A stretch of DNA of 64,000 bases, taken from contig CM074759.1 of the NCBI GenBank assembly GCA_037355855.1, positions 3,658,001 through 3,722,000 of the forward strand. Reading direction: 5' to 3'. The position numbers and the translations under genes were made by a program. This DNA is from Pseudo-nitzschia pungens. Its lineage: Eukaryota; Bacillariophyta; Bacillariophyceae; Bacillariales; Bacillariaceae. Positions 10,411 through 20,306 of the stretch are shown here, in pieces (position 1 is the stretch's first letter; each line of letters begins with the position of its first letter). The notes beneath the pieces are model-generated. The model was not told the DNA's origin. It searched no databases and saw only the letters and a program-made list of their open reading frames with translations.

Positions 10411-10824
10411 GAGCGAAGCGACGCATCGAAGAGTGATAGTGATCGGAATATGCGATGGATCGATTCGCAACTGAGAAAATGATACAAAGATTTTTTATTG
10501 TTTAGATTGATTTTCGGTTCAAACGAAAAGGATCGATCGGTAACCGTACGAGTACTCGTATATCCAATTTGTGTTTCTACCCGTAGAAACCTTACTCGTT
10601 TTCCTGTACAGTTTGTAATGGGAAATTGAATATTTTCATTGGCTAATTCAATGGTTCGTAGGATCGTAGAATGGTGGAATCAATTGTAGAATTATATCCA
10701 ATCAAAGATTCGTGTACAATTTGTACAGGGATATGAGTAGAAAAAGAAATTTGTAAACATACAACAGAACATACGATAAACCTTATCGTAGCGTAGGGTG
10801 ATTATAAACAGGACAACGTGATTA
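10411..10824. other. Non-coding stretch with a pair of inverted motifs
   Basis: No gene seen. CCTGTACAGTTTGTAATGGG at about 10600 faces ATTTGTACAGGG at about 10718, each linked to GTAGAAA and to ATTGG/CCAAT in mirror order, forming an imperfect inverted repeat of about 180 bp. A sequence close to the right half recurs at 17870-17935. Confidence 0.45.
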
Positions 10825-11481
10825 TTGAAAAAGGGTGTTCCCGATGACCACATTAAACGGGTGGAGACGTTAATCATTATGTGCGACGAGGAAGCGACAA
10901 CGGGAACTGCAGGCCAGGATGAGATGAAGGTCATATTCATAAATAGACCTCATAGGTACAGCGCACAAACCACCCGCACCACCCCATTCAGCTTCCATTT
11001 CGGAGAGGGAGTTTTCGGTACTTTGGATATTCATTTTGATCACAAAAATTATTGCGAGATCGAGGGTATTGACAGGGATCTGGAGACAGGTATGATTATT
11101 CGCAATGTAGAGTACAGGGATGATGGGTACGAGGTTGTGGTCAAATACCCCAAAAGGGATGATATAGGATATTTTGTACCGACGTACAGGATTACCTTCA
11201 CGTTTGAGTTGAAGAAGGATGTTACTAATCCTATGGACCACCGGGATGCAAATTACATTGTAAGGTGCTACATGGGAAAAGAAATCGTCCGTGAGCTCCG
11301 TATCGAGAATTACCTGCCTGAGGAGGTGAGGTTGATTATTGAACGTGGAGTCGTTATTCATTCGTTTCAAATGGACCGTTTTAAGTCGAAGATTTGTGTG
11401 GAGTGCGAATGTGTCAGAGGAGAAAATACCGGAGAAAATACCGGTAACCTTACGGGAAGGCCCCGAAAGAGGTGCAGATAA
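10825..11481 (+). CDS. Orphan hypothetical protein with basic tail
   Basis: 218 codons; the second ATG (10879, start MCDEEATTG, 200 residues) is an equally likely start. The sequence is compositionally balanced and looks like genuine globular protein: FSFHFGEGVFGTLDIHF, alternating beta-rich segments (YEVVVKYPKR, YRITFTFELKK), ENYLPEEVRLIIERGVVIHSF, and a C-terminus with duplicated GENTGENTGN followed by RPRKRCR (possible nuclear signal). No transmembrane segment or signal peptide. I recognise no family. It stands alone between minisatellite blocks, so it may be a captured or transposon-borne gene, or a young gene; expression is not testable here. Confidence 0.45.
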   Translation: MKKGVPDDHIKRVETLIIMCDEEATTGTAGQDEMKVIFINRPHRYSAQTTRTTPFSFHFGEGVFGTLDIHFDHKNYCEIEGIDRDLETGMIIRNVEYRDDGYEVVVKYPKRDDIGYFVPTYRITFTFELKKDVTNPMDHRDANYIVRCYMGKEIVRELRIENYLPEEVRLIIERGVVIHSFQMDRFKSKICVECECVRGENTGENTGNLTGRPRKRCR

Positions 11482-11599
11482 GGGGACATATTGTCGTAAT
11501 GACCTAGCGTCTACAACCCTTAACTATAATGGTGCTAGCAGGATCGCTTGCGCTAACTCGCTTTATTGTACTGGCTTTATTGTACACGCTTTATTGTAC

Positions 11600-13080
11600 T
11601 ATGATGATGCGACACCTGATGACCCGACCCCGGCGGTAGCATAGTATCTTAGAAATGGTATCATGGTAGGTTATCATATCCAGTATTTCGTAGCATTAGC
11701 AACCCTAACCTTGTAGTACTCAGCTACACTGTTACCGAATACGTAGTAGTAGTACTCAGCGCTAGCGTAGCGTAGCTCCGCTTAATTAGATTCAAAGGTG
11801 TGCTAGCGCGTTGGGTAACTGTCTGGGTCAGGTATCCCGTCATAGTACATATTATACACCAATGACCCGACCCGGCGGTAGCATAGTATCTTAGCATGGT
11901 AGCATGGTAGGTTAGCATCTCCGGTACTACGTATTTCGTAGCATTAGCAACCCTAACCCTGTAGCATTTAGCTACACCATAATAGGTGCTTTACTCGGGG
12001 TACGTACGATTGGTACAAATCGTACGCGACGGCCCTAGTAACTTCTGGTAGCATCCATACTAAGCAGGGGATACGGCGCTACAGCGCTGCAGGGGATACA
12101 GCGCTACGATACAGCGCTACAGGAGGGGATACAGCGCTACGATACAGCGCTACAGGAGGGGATACAGCGCTACAGCGCTGCAGGGGATACAGCGCTACAG
12201 GGGATACAGCGCTACAGGGGATACAGCGCTACAGGAGGGGATACAGCGCTACAGCGCTGCAGGGGATACAGCGCTGCAGCGCTGCAGGGGATACAGCGAT
12301 ACAGGGATACAGCGATACAGCGCTGCAGCGCTACAGCGCTACAGGGGATGAGTGCAGCTGTATCGTGACAGCGCTCCGCTAACTCGTAAAATAACAGAGC
12401 TCTGTAGCTCCAGTACTGTATTCTACGGGTAGCGTAGTGTGTGCGGAGTAGCGTAGCGTAGCATAGCTCCGCTTTTAATTAGATTCAAAGGTGTGCTAGC
12501 GCGTTGGGTAACTGTCTGGGTCAGGTATCCGGTCATAGTACATATTATACACCAATGACCCGACCCCGGCGGTAGCATAGTATCTTAGCATGGTACCATG
12601 GTAGGTTAGCATCTCCAGTATCTGATACAGCGCTACAGGGATACAGCGCTACGATACAGCGCTACAGGGATACAGCGATACAGGGATACAGCGATACAGG
12701 GATACAGGGATACAGGGATACAGCGCTACAGGGATACAGCGCTACAGGGGATGAGCGCAGCTGAGCTCTGTATCGTATCGTGACAGCGCTCCGCTAACTC
12801 GTAAAATAACAGAGCTCTGTAGCTCCAGTACTGTATTCTACGGGTAGCGTAGTGTGTGTGGAGTAGCGTAGCGTAGCTACGCTTAATTAGATTCAAAGGT
12901 GTGCTAGCGCGTTGGGTAACTGTCTGGGTCAGGTATCCGGTAATAGTACATATTACACACCAATGACCTGACCCCGGCGGTAGCATAGTATCTTAGCATG
13001 GTAGCATGGTAGTAGGTTAAAATATCCAGTATTTCGTAGCATTAGCAACCCTAACCTTGTAGCACTCAGCTACACTGTAT
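11600..13080 (+). repeat. Mosaic of long direct repeats
   Basis: A block of about 165 bp containing AATTAGATTCAAAGGTGTGC, GGGTAACTGTCTGGGTCAGG and GGCGGTAGCATAGTATCTTA recurs at 11765-11930, 12460-12620 and 12870-13030, with a partial copy at 11615-11725. The last two full copies belong to a larger unit of about 410 bp that also includes TAACAGAGCTCTGTAGCTCC. No gene is present. Confidence 0.88.
12060..12755 (+). repeat. GATACAGCGCTACAGG minisatellite blocks
   Basis: Two blocks (12065-12355 and 12622-12755) of 7- to 20-bp variants of GATACAGCGCTACAGGGG, separated by one copy of the long repeat. A third short block lies at 13180-13250. The units are built around the palindrome AGCGCT. Confidence 0.9.
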
Positions 13081-13486
13081 TAGTACGGATGCTATACCCG
13101 GGGTACGTACAACTGGTACAAATTGTACGCGAAACGCCTGGTATCTCTGGAGTTAGCACCCCATACCACACGTTCGCTCCAGGGATACAGGGGATAACAG
13201 GGGATAACTACAGCGCTACAGGGATACAGGGATACAGCGCTACAGCGTTACAACCATTAACCCTAATGGTGGTTCAACAACGAATTTTGACCCCGGCTGT
13301 TAATTTTTCGACCCAAATATTCGAGTTTGGAGCAAAAAATTAATTTTTGGAGCCAAAAAATAATAATTCGAGCTTAAGAAAGGCGATTTCGCTCCAAATA
13401 ATAAAAATATTGGAGCTAAAAACGTCTAAAAAAAAGGAGGGGGGTGGTCGAAACGGGTCAAAATGGTCGAAAATCAGTTATTAGAC

Positions 13487-13640
13487 GCAGTCAGTCAACA
13501 CCAGTCAGTCAACACCAGTCAGTCAACACCAGTCAGTCAACACCAGTCAGTCAACACCAGTCAGTCATTACCAGTCAACACCAGTCAACACCAGTCAACA
13601 CCAGTCAACACCAGTCAACACCAGTCAACACCAGTCAACA
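13487..13640 (+). repeat. CAGTCAGTCAACAC minisatellite, second locus
   Basis: Five 14-bp units, one variant, then seven shortened 10-bp units CAGTCAACAC. The block ends exactly where an LTR begins (13642). Confidence 0.92.
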
Positions 13641-13641
13641 C

Positions 13642-14332
13642 TGTAACACTCTAGGGTAGAATTAGATGAAGTGGTACGCGATAGAGGTATTGTAAAGATG
13701 AATGATTATAAAATTAATGTAAATTTAATTGTGAAGAGAATGGTTCAATACTTTACGAGATGGGAATGATTTCTTGAGTATGGAATGAATGAGTGATTGA
13801 ACAATAATATTGTTTGTCAGGCATAATATCAATAATCAGCGAGTGATAGGACTTGTGATATTTATCTTGATATTTGAATATCTAATCAGTATCGGTTGTA
13901 TCTGTAAGATACTGAATATGCATATATGAATACCATATATATTGGAGTACATGCGGGATTCAACAAATCATTTAGAGCCTTTGTAGGATTGTAATGCTAG
14001 CATGTGTAACACTCTAAGGTAGAAATTTCAGAGTAGTATTAAATTGTGTGTGCTTAGAGAATTTATCAAATATTAACAATTGTAAAACATGAAATTTTCA
14101 GTGTTGGCATGCGTGTGACCATCATCAAATTTGTCATGCTCTTGCCATAAATAGTGATCCATTGTCGAGCCGTCCGATTAGGCATATATATTAATCTGGG
14201 ACTCGACCATAGATTGGGACCGGTACATATAGTATGTAGGTACATGAATATCTTTATATTCAATTCCCATATGTGATTCGATTAATTATTCATTCGTAAC
14301 ATTACTAGCCTAGCATGTTACAGCATGTTACA
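13642..14332 (-). mobile_element. LTR A, interrupted by a solo LTR
   Basis: The 3' LTR of a minus-strand Gypsy-type element, reading TGTAACATG..GAGTGTTACA on its own strand. It matches the LTRs at 60876 and 55657 in overall sequence. It is split at 14004/14328 by LTR B; removing that insertion restores a 368-bp LTR. Confidence 0.85.
14005..14322 (-). mobile_element. Solo LTR B inside LTR A, with perfect target duplication
   Basis: A 318-bp LTR with TGTAAC..GTTACA ends, flanked by the 5-bp duplication GCATG (14000-14004 and 14323-14327). It belongs to the LTR family seen at 17167 and resembles 19952. No internal region remains, so it is a product of LTR-LTR recombination after insertion. Confidence 0.87.
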
Positions 14333-14482
14333 TAGTTCCCCAATGATTGAGTGAAGTTTGCATGTGGTTCAATAGTATAGGTTTGGAGTTGTAGTACCAG
14401 TTGAAGTTGAGATATGTAATGATGGTATATGCCGTTGGAGATATTTTGGAAGATATATGGCAGTGTAGATTGAACCAATATT

Positions 14483-14882
14483 GAGTGATTCCCGAAACTA
14501 ATATGCACATGTAATATTACATTATTCGTGACGTGGCACACATATTATTTGTCGCCTGTAACATACTTATATGAAATTTTTAACCGATTTTTTCATATTC
14601 TGGGGGAGACAAATTTGCCTCCTCCAGAATATGCAACCAGAATAAAATTTCTAGGGAATCTTGAAAACAATAATCGCGCGCTAAAAATTGTCGATACACG
14701 CGCAGTGAGGTAATAAAGAGAGCATTTCTTGTTTTTCGAAACAAGATTCCAAATTCTAAAATAGGCCTTCTACACGCCTCTCTGTCATCCATTTTTAACG
14801 GTTCTCCGTTGGGTGCGCCAAAAAGAATGAAGGCATATAATCTAGGATATTATATGAAGGCATATAGTTTCGGGAATCACTC
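14483..14882. mobile_element. 400-bp MITE
   Basis: Perfect 18-bp terminal inverted repeats, GAGTGATTCCCGAAACTA on the left and its complement on the right, flanked by ATT on both sides (14480-14482, 14883-14885). No coding capacity. The homologous region at 61330-61350 lacks this segment, which confirms insertion. Superfamily not assigned. Confidence 0.85.
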
Positions 14883-15255
14883 ATTGAAGAAGGTTCTTTG
14901 ATACTGAAGATTTGTTTCTTGTTCTTGAGAAGGTTCATAAGGACATGTTAAAAATCGAAAAGAGTCAAAGAAAATTCTTTTCCTCCCACAACTGTGATGG
15001 ACCTCTTGGGGTAGTGGAGCTGATTTTGGAATTTGATTGACTGAAAATGATTGCTCTTTGGGCATAAAAACGCCTCCTGTAATGGGAGTTAAGGTAGGTG
15101 AAAAGCCAAGCTGCATTAGATTTGTTATTCTTGCTGTGTCTGCAATTAAAGCAGAGAGGGGATGCATTGTTAGTTACTTATTGAATTGTGTTCGCGATTG
15201 CATATATTTGCAATGTGCTGTATACTTTGTCCAGTCTTTATTTTCATTTGGGATA

Positions 15256-15415
15256 TTTGCAGCAGTCGACTGGATGTTCAATTTTTGTAACTCCAGAGCA
15301 CCTCTGTGGGTTTCAAATATGATTGTTGTGGGATTGCTCCTGTTTATTTATTTGGAGCTCCCTGTGGACTGTTTGTTTGTCTGGAACAAGGTTGGCCTTG
15401 TTGTTGCTGCTGTAC
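15256..15415 (+). other. Shared leader-like module, copy 1
   Basis: About 160 bp starting TTTGCAGCAGT, containing GTAACTCCAGAGCACCTCTG (15287) and ending TTGTTGTTGCTGCTGTACCC. Close relatives are at 31938-32085 in the LINE leader (+), 57716-57880 (-) and 61848-62005 (+). In LTR elements it is antisense to gag. Confidence 0.75.
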
Positions 15416-15452
15416 CCTTTTGTTTTGCGTCTATATACTGACCAAGGAAAAA

Positions 15453-15717
15453 ATGGAAGAAAATCCAGCTGCTCCCTCTAAGAACACTCCAGGTACACTG
15501 CCTGTTAGATCCTTCAAGAATGGACACATGCTACCCATATGCAAGAGAACCAATGCAGCGGTAAGACATCTGGCTAGTGTTTACAAGTTCAACAGGAACT
15601 ACTGCTATACTATGGCAGAAGCTATGAAACTTTATGGATTCAGCGAAGAAGAACGCAACAACAAGTCGCTCAAAAGAAGAGTGTTTAGATATCAGTCCAG
15701 GTACATTAAGGAGACTG
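15453..15717 (+). pseudogene. Truncated ORF, possible helix-turn-helix N-terminus
   Basis: ATG at 15453 gives 88 codons of balanced, lysine-rich sequence before LTR C cuts in at 15718. It starts MEENPAAPSKN and contains a helical stretch TMAEAMKLYGFSEEERNN followed by KSLKRRVFRYQSRY, which looks like a small DNA-binding fold of the kind found at transposase N-termini. I do not recognise it. It begins about 40 bp after the shared module, on the strand opposite to gag, so the module could have served as its leader. No counterpart follows the module at 62008. Confidence 0.35.
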
Positions 15718-16023
15718 TGTTACACATAAAGGTAGAAAATTTGGAGTAGTATTAATGTGATGTTATTTCATACTTTTTACGAGATGGGATTAAAATTAAA
15801 GAGAGTGAAGAATGGGCGATCATCGCGACCTCTTTATATATCATACCTCTTTATACAATACCCGTATATATCTTGTATGTAACCTTAATTGTGGGTCGCT
15901 CTTTCTATGCCTGCTCACATATATATTTCATACATACATACATGAATATTTGGCATTTGCTTCCCACGTGGGATTTGGTTAATTATTCAACCTTGACTCC
16001 GTTAGCTACGCTAAGATGTCACA
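15718..16023 (-). mobile_element. LTR C (3' LTR of a truncated minus-strand Gypsy element)
   Basis: 306 bp, ends TGTGAC..GTAACA on its own strand with two changes from consensus. The interior follows at higher coordinates, beginning TAGTGCCCCATGATTG, the complement of the conserved short purine site AATCATGGGGCACTA next to each 3' LTR here. Confidence 0.75.
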
Positions 16024-16222
16024 TAGTGCCCCATGATTGAACGAATCTGATGCCTTAAGCCTCCCAATGACTGTTCGAAGATTCAGATTCTTCTGATGGG
16101 CTTGACTGAAGCTCAACGGACGCTGCCAATGTACCTGATCTTCTGGATGTTCACTGTTTCAGTTATCGAGGAGTTCTTCTGCAATCTTACAGTACCATTG
16201 TTATTAACCTGAGTGATGAGCA
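16024..16222 (-). pseudogene. Gypsy integrase C-terminal fragment
   Basis: Minus-strand translation gives PMLITQVNNNGTVRLQKNSS and ETVNIQKI, the last part of a Gypsy integrase (the post-catalytic beta-rich domain). The same segment occurs at 16950-17035 on the plus strand. Everything upstream in this copy is missing. Confidence 0.65.
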
Positions 16223-17136
16223 TGGGACAAGAACCAGCACCCCAAGTATGGCAAGCTCCCACCAAAAGAAGCTCCACTGTCACCATGTCACAAGGTACAT
16301 GTGGATCTGATAGGGCCATGGAAGATTACAGCTCAGGGCAAGAACTACAACTTTAAAGCCCTAACCTGCATTGATCCAGTTACTAACCTCCTGGGGATCA
16401 TCCAAATCAAAGACAAGTCTTCTCAACACGTGTCGGACCAGTTCAAGAACTGTTGGCTCTCAAGATACCCAATCAGATGTGTCCATGGTGGAGAGTTTCT
16501 AGGAGCTGAGTTCCAAACTACCCTCAAGCAGTATGGAATCCAGTCAATCCCTACCACTGTTAAGAATCCTCAGTCTAATGCCATCTGTGAAAGAGTCCAC
16601 TGCACAGTCACTGATATCCTCAGAGTCCTGGTACATGTCAAGCTCCCACAAGCCAATACCAAAGCCAGTCAACTTATGGACAATGCCCTATCAACATGCA
16701 TGCATGCTTCCAGATTTGCTGTCAACACCGCTTTACAGGCCTCTCCAGGGTCCCTAGTGTTTAATTGGGACATGATGATTGATTTGCCACTAACTTCTAA
16801 TCTGTTAGCACTGCAGCAGCTCAGGCAACAAGGGATAACAAGAACCTGCTCAGAGATAACGCCAAAAGAATCACGCATACCTTCCAAGTCAATGATAAGG
16901 TATGGATGCAAGAGCCGGATCCAAGTAAGCTACAACCCTGAAAGACCGGTCCCTTTGTTATCACTCAAGTCAATGATCATGGGACTGTAAAACTGCAGAA
17001 AGCTCCTTCAGTGGTTGAAACAGTGAACATCCAAAAGATCACTCCCTCTCAGGAATGGACGACTCCTTCAAATGAACCTTCCAAGCTTCATTTGAGCCAA
17101 TCAGAAGATTCTTCAACAGATCATTGGACGGCTTAA
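16215..17136 (+). pseudogene. Gypsy integrase, degenerate
   Basis: Begins KYGKLPPKEA and HKVHVDLIGPWKI (first catalytic Asp), continues through FKALTCIDPVTNLLGIIQIK, RCVHGGEFLGAEF and NPQSNAICERVHCTV (catalytic Glu), then NTALQASPGSLVFNWDMMID. In active Gypsy integrases the second Asp precedes GGEF or GTEF; here the sequence runs VHGGEF, so that Asp and a neighbour are deleted. A frameshift near 16890 separates the C-terminal part (TQVNDHGTVKLQK), which ends at 17136. It is followed by AATCATGAGGCACTA and LTR D. Dead copy; head of the pol gene absent. Confidence 0.78.
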
Positions 17137-17261
17137 CTATGGTATTCACTTAATCATGAGGCACTATGTAACATGCTAGCGTAGGCTAGTATCATGACAA
17201 ATTAATAATTAATCAAATCCCACATGCAAGCAAACCAGCCGACAGTTTGAATACTCAAACA

Positions 17262-19868
17262 GTGTGCCAGGAGCGGTGGGAAATAGAAAAACGTGCGCAC
17301 CGCGCGACAGGTTAAGTTTTTTCAAAATGATACATATGAACTTACTCTACATACTACATATATCAACGTGTGATTTACGTATTACTACGTAATATGTAGA
17401 ACGAGATAAGTAACGTTCATGAAAAAAATCTCCACGATTCAAATTTAAAAAGGGGGAACCGGGAAACTAAAATCAGGAAACTAAAAATAGTTGTTTTTGG
17501 TTCACGTAATTAATTAATTACGTACGTAATTAATTAATTACGTACGTAATTAATATTACGTACGATTGGATTTAATTACGTACGATTGCAGTTAATTACG
17601 AACGATTGCAGTTAATTACGTACGATTGAAGATTAATTACGTAACTATGTGGCTTAAATAGGTAAAGTAGCCAATTTAATGACGCAATAATAATTTAAAT
17701 ATGTCCTATATCAATGTAAAACATAAGCCTTTTATTAGAGCCTCCAAATTGCTTCAATTTGATGACAAAGACAATGTATGCGCCTTTTAAAGTGCCGCTA
17801 ACAGCCACATAAATGTACTTAAGTCCATTGGTACCAATAAATGGCTGTCAGCGCCACTTAGAGGTGCTGAGTGAATGAGCCAATCAAAAAAATCGATTTT
17901 CCAGTACAAATTGTACAGGGATTTATGTAGAAAAAAATTAATACAAGGGAACAGCAAGCAGTAACGTGTGGGGGGACAGCAAGCAGCAACGCGTCGATAA
18001 TACAGGGGGGGACAGCAAGCAGCAACGCGTCGATAATAAAGGGGGGGACAGCAAGCAGCAAGCAGCAACGCGTCGATAATACAGGGGGGGGGACAGCAAG
18101 CAGCGAGCAGCAGCAACGCGTCGATAATAATACAGGGGGGACAGCAAGCAGCGATGAGCAGCAGCCAGCGACGAGCAGCAGCAACGCTTCGATAATACAG
18201 GGGGGGACAGCAAGCAGCGAGCAGCAGCAACGCGTAGATAATACAGGGGGGGGGACAGCAAGCAGCAAGCAGCAACGCGTCGATAATACACGGGGGGACA
18301 GCAAGCAGCAAGCACGCGTCAATAATACAGGGGGACAGCAAGCAGCGAGCAGCAGCAACGCGTCGATAATACAGGGGGGGACAGCAAGCAGCAAGCAGCA
18401 ACGCGTCGATAATACGGGGGGACAGCAAGCAGCAGCAAGCAGCAGCAAGCAGCAACGCGTCGAAAATACAAACGGCGCCTTTACTGGTAACGGTACCGTA
18501 AATCACTAGAGCTGAGTACGGTACGAATAAGTGGCTGTCAGCGCCACTTTAAATGGCGCCGTTACGCTAGAAGTCACTCTGTCCTGAGTACCGTACGTAC
18601 CGTACCGTCAGGTACGTACGAATAAGTGGCTGTCAGGGCCACTTTTAACCAGGCGCCATTTAAAGTGGCGCTGACAGCCACTTACTAGTGCAAGTGGGGG
18701 TAACCTTACCGAATACTTCCTCCGGTCTGAAATAACTGAACGCCTAGCACATACAAGGTTGACTATCGATCAATTTTCAACCAATTCAAATCGTTCTTTT
18801 TGGGTTAAACTCTATTGGTCTATTTTTCATTAGGACTTGAAAAGGGCCCGTTTTGCCCTTGAAATGTGATTTTACCGGTTGAAAGGGTTCCACCTGGCAT
18901 TTGAACCTCGGGGAAGGTTCTTTTGAAAGCTAAGACACTGAATTTTTGTCCAGGTATAGGTGATAGAAACAGGAAGAGAGTTCTCGTCTTCCGTTTTATC
19001 GTTCAAAGATAGCCTATTTTTCGTGTCGATTAATTAATTATTAGCGTGATAACACTAGTTATTTTTGTTTGTTTGTTTTAAGTGAGTTTTTTTAACGATG
19101 CGCACCTATTTTAATTCTGTAGTACAACTGGTACATTTTCTACTTAGTTGTACGGTAAACGTTCAGTTATTAGGACCGCACACATATCGGTCATAGTTCA
19201 ATTATTTCGGACCGGAGGAAGTATGTGGCTGTCAGCGGCACTTTTTAAAAGGCGCATACATCGTCCTTGTCATCAAATTGAAGCAATTTGGAGGCTTTAA
19301 TAAAAGGCTTAAGTTTTACATTGATAAAGGGCATATAGTACGTAAGTTACCGGTATAAGTGGCTATCAGCGGCACTTTGAATGGCGCGTATACCTTATAC
19401 GTCTATAGTATCTCGGCTTTAAAATTAGCCTAAGCGCTAACTTGATAGGCTTTAGTAAATTTTTATTATGTTATTATCCACTTTATTTAAGTATGATATA
19501 AGCCACTTAAGAGCTTAATTGTGAAATCGTGCGTAATTAACTGCAATCGTACGTAATTAAATCCAATCGTACGTAATTAAATCCAATCGTACGTAATATT
19601 AATTACGTACGTAATTAATTAATTACGTAAAAAAAAACCAATTTTTAGTTTCCCGGTTCCCCCTTTTTTAAATTTGAATCGTTGAGATTTTTTCATGAAC
19701 GTTATTACTAAGTAACGTTCTACGTATTTCGTAGTAATACGTAAATCACACGTTGATATATGTAGTATGTATGGTAAGTTCATACGTATCATTTTGAAAA
19801 AACTTAACCTGTAGCGCGGTGCGCACGTTTTTCTATTTCCGACCGCTCCAGGCACTCCAGCAATGCAT
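17262..19868. mobile_element. 2.6-kb non-autonomous DNA element with long inverted arms
   Basis: Left arm 17262-17813 pairs with right arm 19222-19868. Outer ends share GTGCC.GGAGCGGT and AAATAGAAAAACGTGCGCAC; inner ends share ATCAAATTGAAGCAATTTGG. Arms carry repeated AATTACGTACG palindromes (17510-17640, 19520-19625). The middle holds the ACGCGTCGATAATACAG minisatellite and several hairpin motifs AGTGGCTGTCAGCGCCACT. No transposase ORF. A 9-bp near-duplication, ACTCAAACA (17253) and ATTCAAACA (about 19880), is a possible but imperfect TSD that would move the right end to 19879. A 9-bp TSD and long TIRs would suit a Mutator-like non-autonomous element; this is inference. Confidence 0.72.
17940..18475 (-). 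repeat. Minisatellite with ACGCGTCGATAATACAG core
   Basis: About eleven units of 36-50 bp: a G-run of 5-9, ACAGCAAGCAGCA of variable length, then ACGCGTCGATAATACAG. The inverse strand of the same repeat fills 21640-21955 in another element. Open frames on the minus strand are produced by the repeat. Confidence 0.93.
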
Positions 19869-19951
19869 GTGCGCCGTTATTCAAACATGAACAAAAAACT
19901 CAAGCCTCTTTTAAGAGTTAATGATTAGTCATTTTTTTCACTACTACTCCA

Positions 19952-20294
19952 TGTGACAGGCTAGCGTAGCTAGCACAAGCCACGATTGAATAATTAACCA
20001 AATCCCATATGGGAATCAAATATACAAGCTTCATGAATGTATATATGATATATATGTTCAAAGCAGTCATGGAGCTATTAGTCGAGTCCCAGAAGATGAT
20101 ATATGCCTAATCATACAACTCCACAACGGATCAACATTTATGGCAGAGCATGCCTAATTTGGCTATATGCCAAGCATGCGCCGACATCAAACAATGCATG
20201 TACTTTCATTATGAATATTCATTTGGCATCTCGTAAAGTATTTAAAAACACACAATTCCATACTACTCCAAAACTTCTACCTTAGACCCTAACA
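19952..20294 (+). repeat. 5' LTR of the Gypsy element
   Basis: Begins TGTGACAGG and ends CCCTAACA. Contains GATATATATG (about 20047), a weak TATA-like site. Pair of 25097-25438. Confidence 0.88.
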
Positions 20295-20306
20295 CAGTAA
20301 TTACTG
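20295..20306 (+). promoter_or_regulatory. Palindromic primer-site candidate CAGTAATTACTG
   Basis: This 12-bp perfect palindrome abuts the 5' LTR exactly where a tRNA primer-binding site is expected. The same palindrome abuts the 5' LTR at 55966-55977 and, on the minus strand, 63804-63793. It does not begin with the TGG complementary to tRNA CCA ends. Confidence 0.5.

Larger units (their letters stand above)
14333..15440 (-). mobile_element. Remnant of the 3' non-coding interior of LTR element A
   Basis: Reads as the minus-strand region between gag and 3' LTR. It aligns by eye with 61183-62008 of the right-hand LTR element, including the conserved purine tract near 14980, a hairpin with GGAG/CTCC at about 15075, and the shared module at 15256-15415. 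It is interrupted by the MITE at 14483-14882 and ends near 15440 where similarity stops; gag is gone. Confidence 0.75.

Noticed and set aside
10870..11370. 166-codon minus-strand ORF opposite the orphan gene
   Set aside because: Less protein-like than the plus-strand frame; treated as its shadow.
11690..11960. AACCCTAACCCT-like telomeric motif
   Set aside because: Only one or two units inside a dispersed repeat; no array.
13190..13215. GGGATAACAGGG resembling the I-SceI site
   Set aside because: Part of a degenerate minisatellite and does not match the full homing site.
17787..18506. 239-codon Cys/Leu-rich ORF on the minus strand
   Set aside because: Direct translation of a minisatellite; the other frames are open too.
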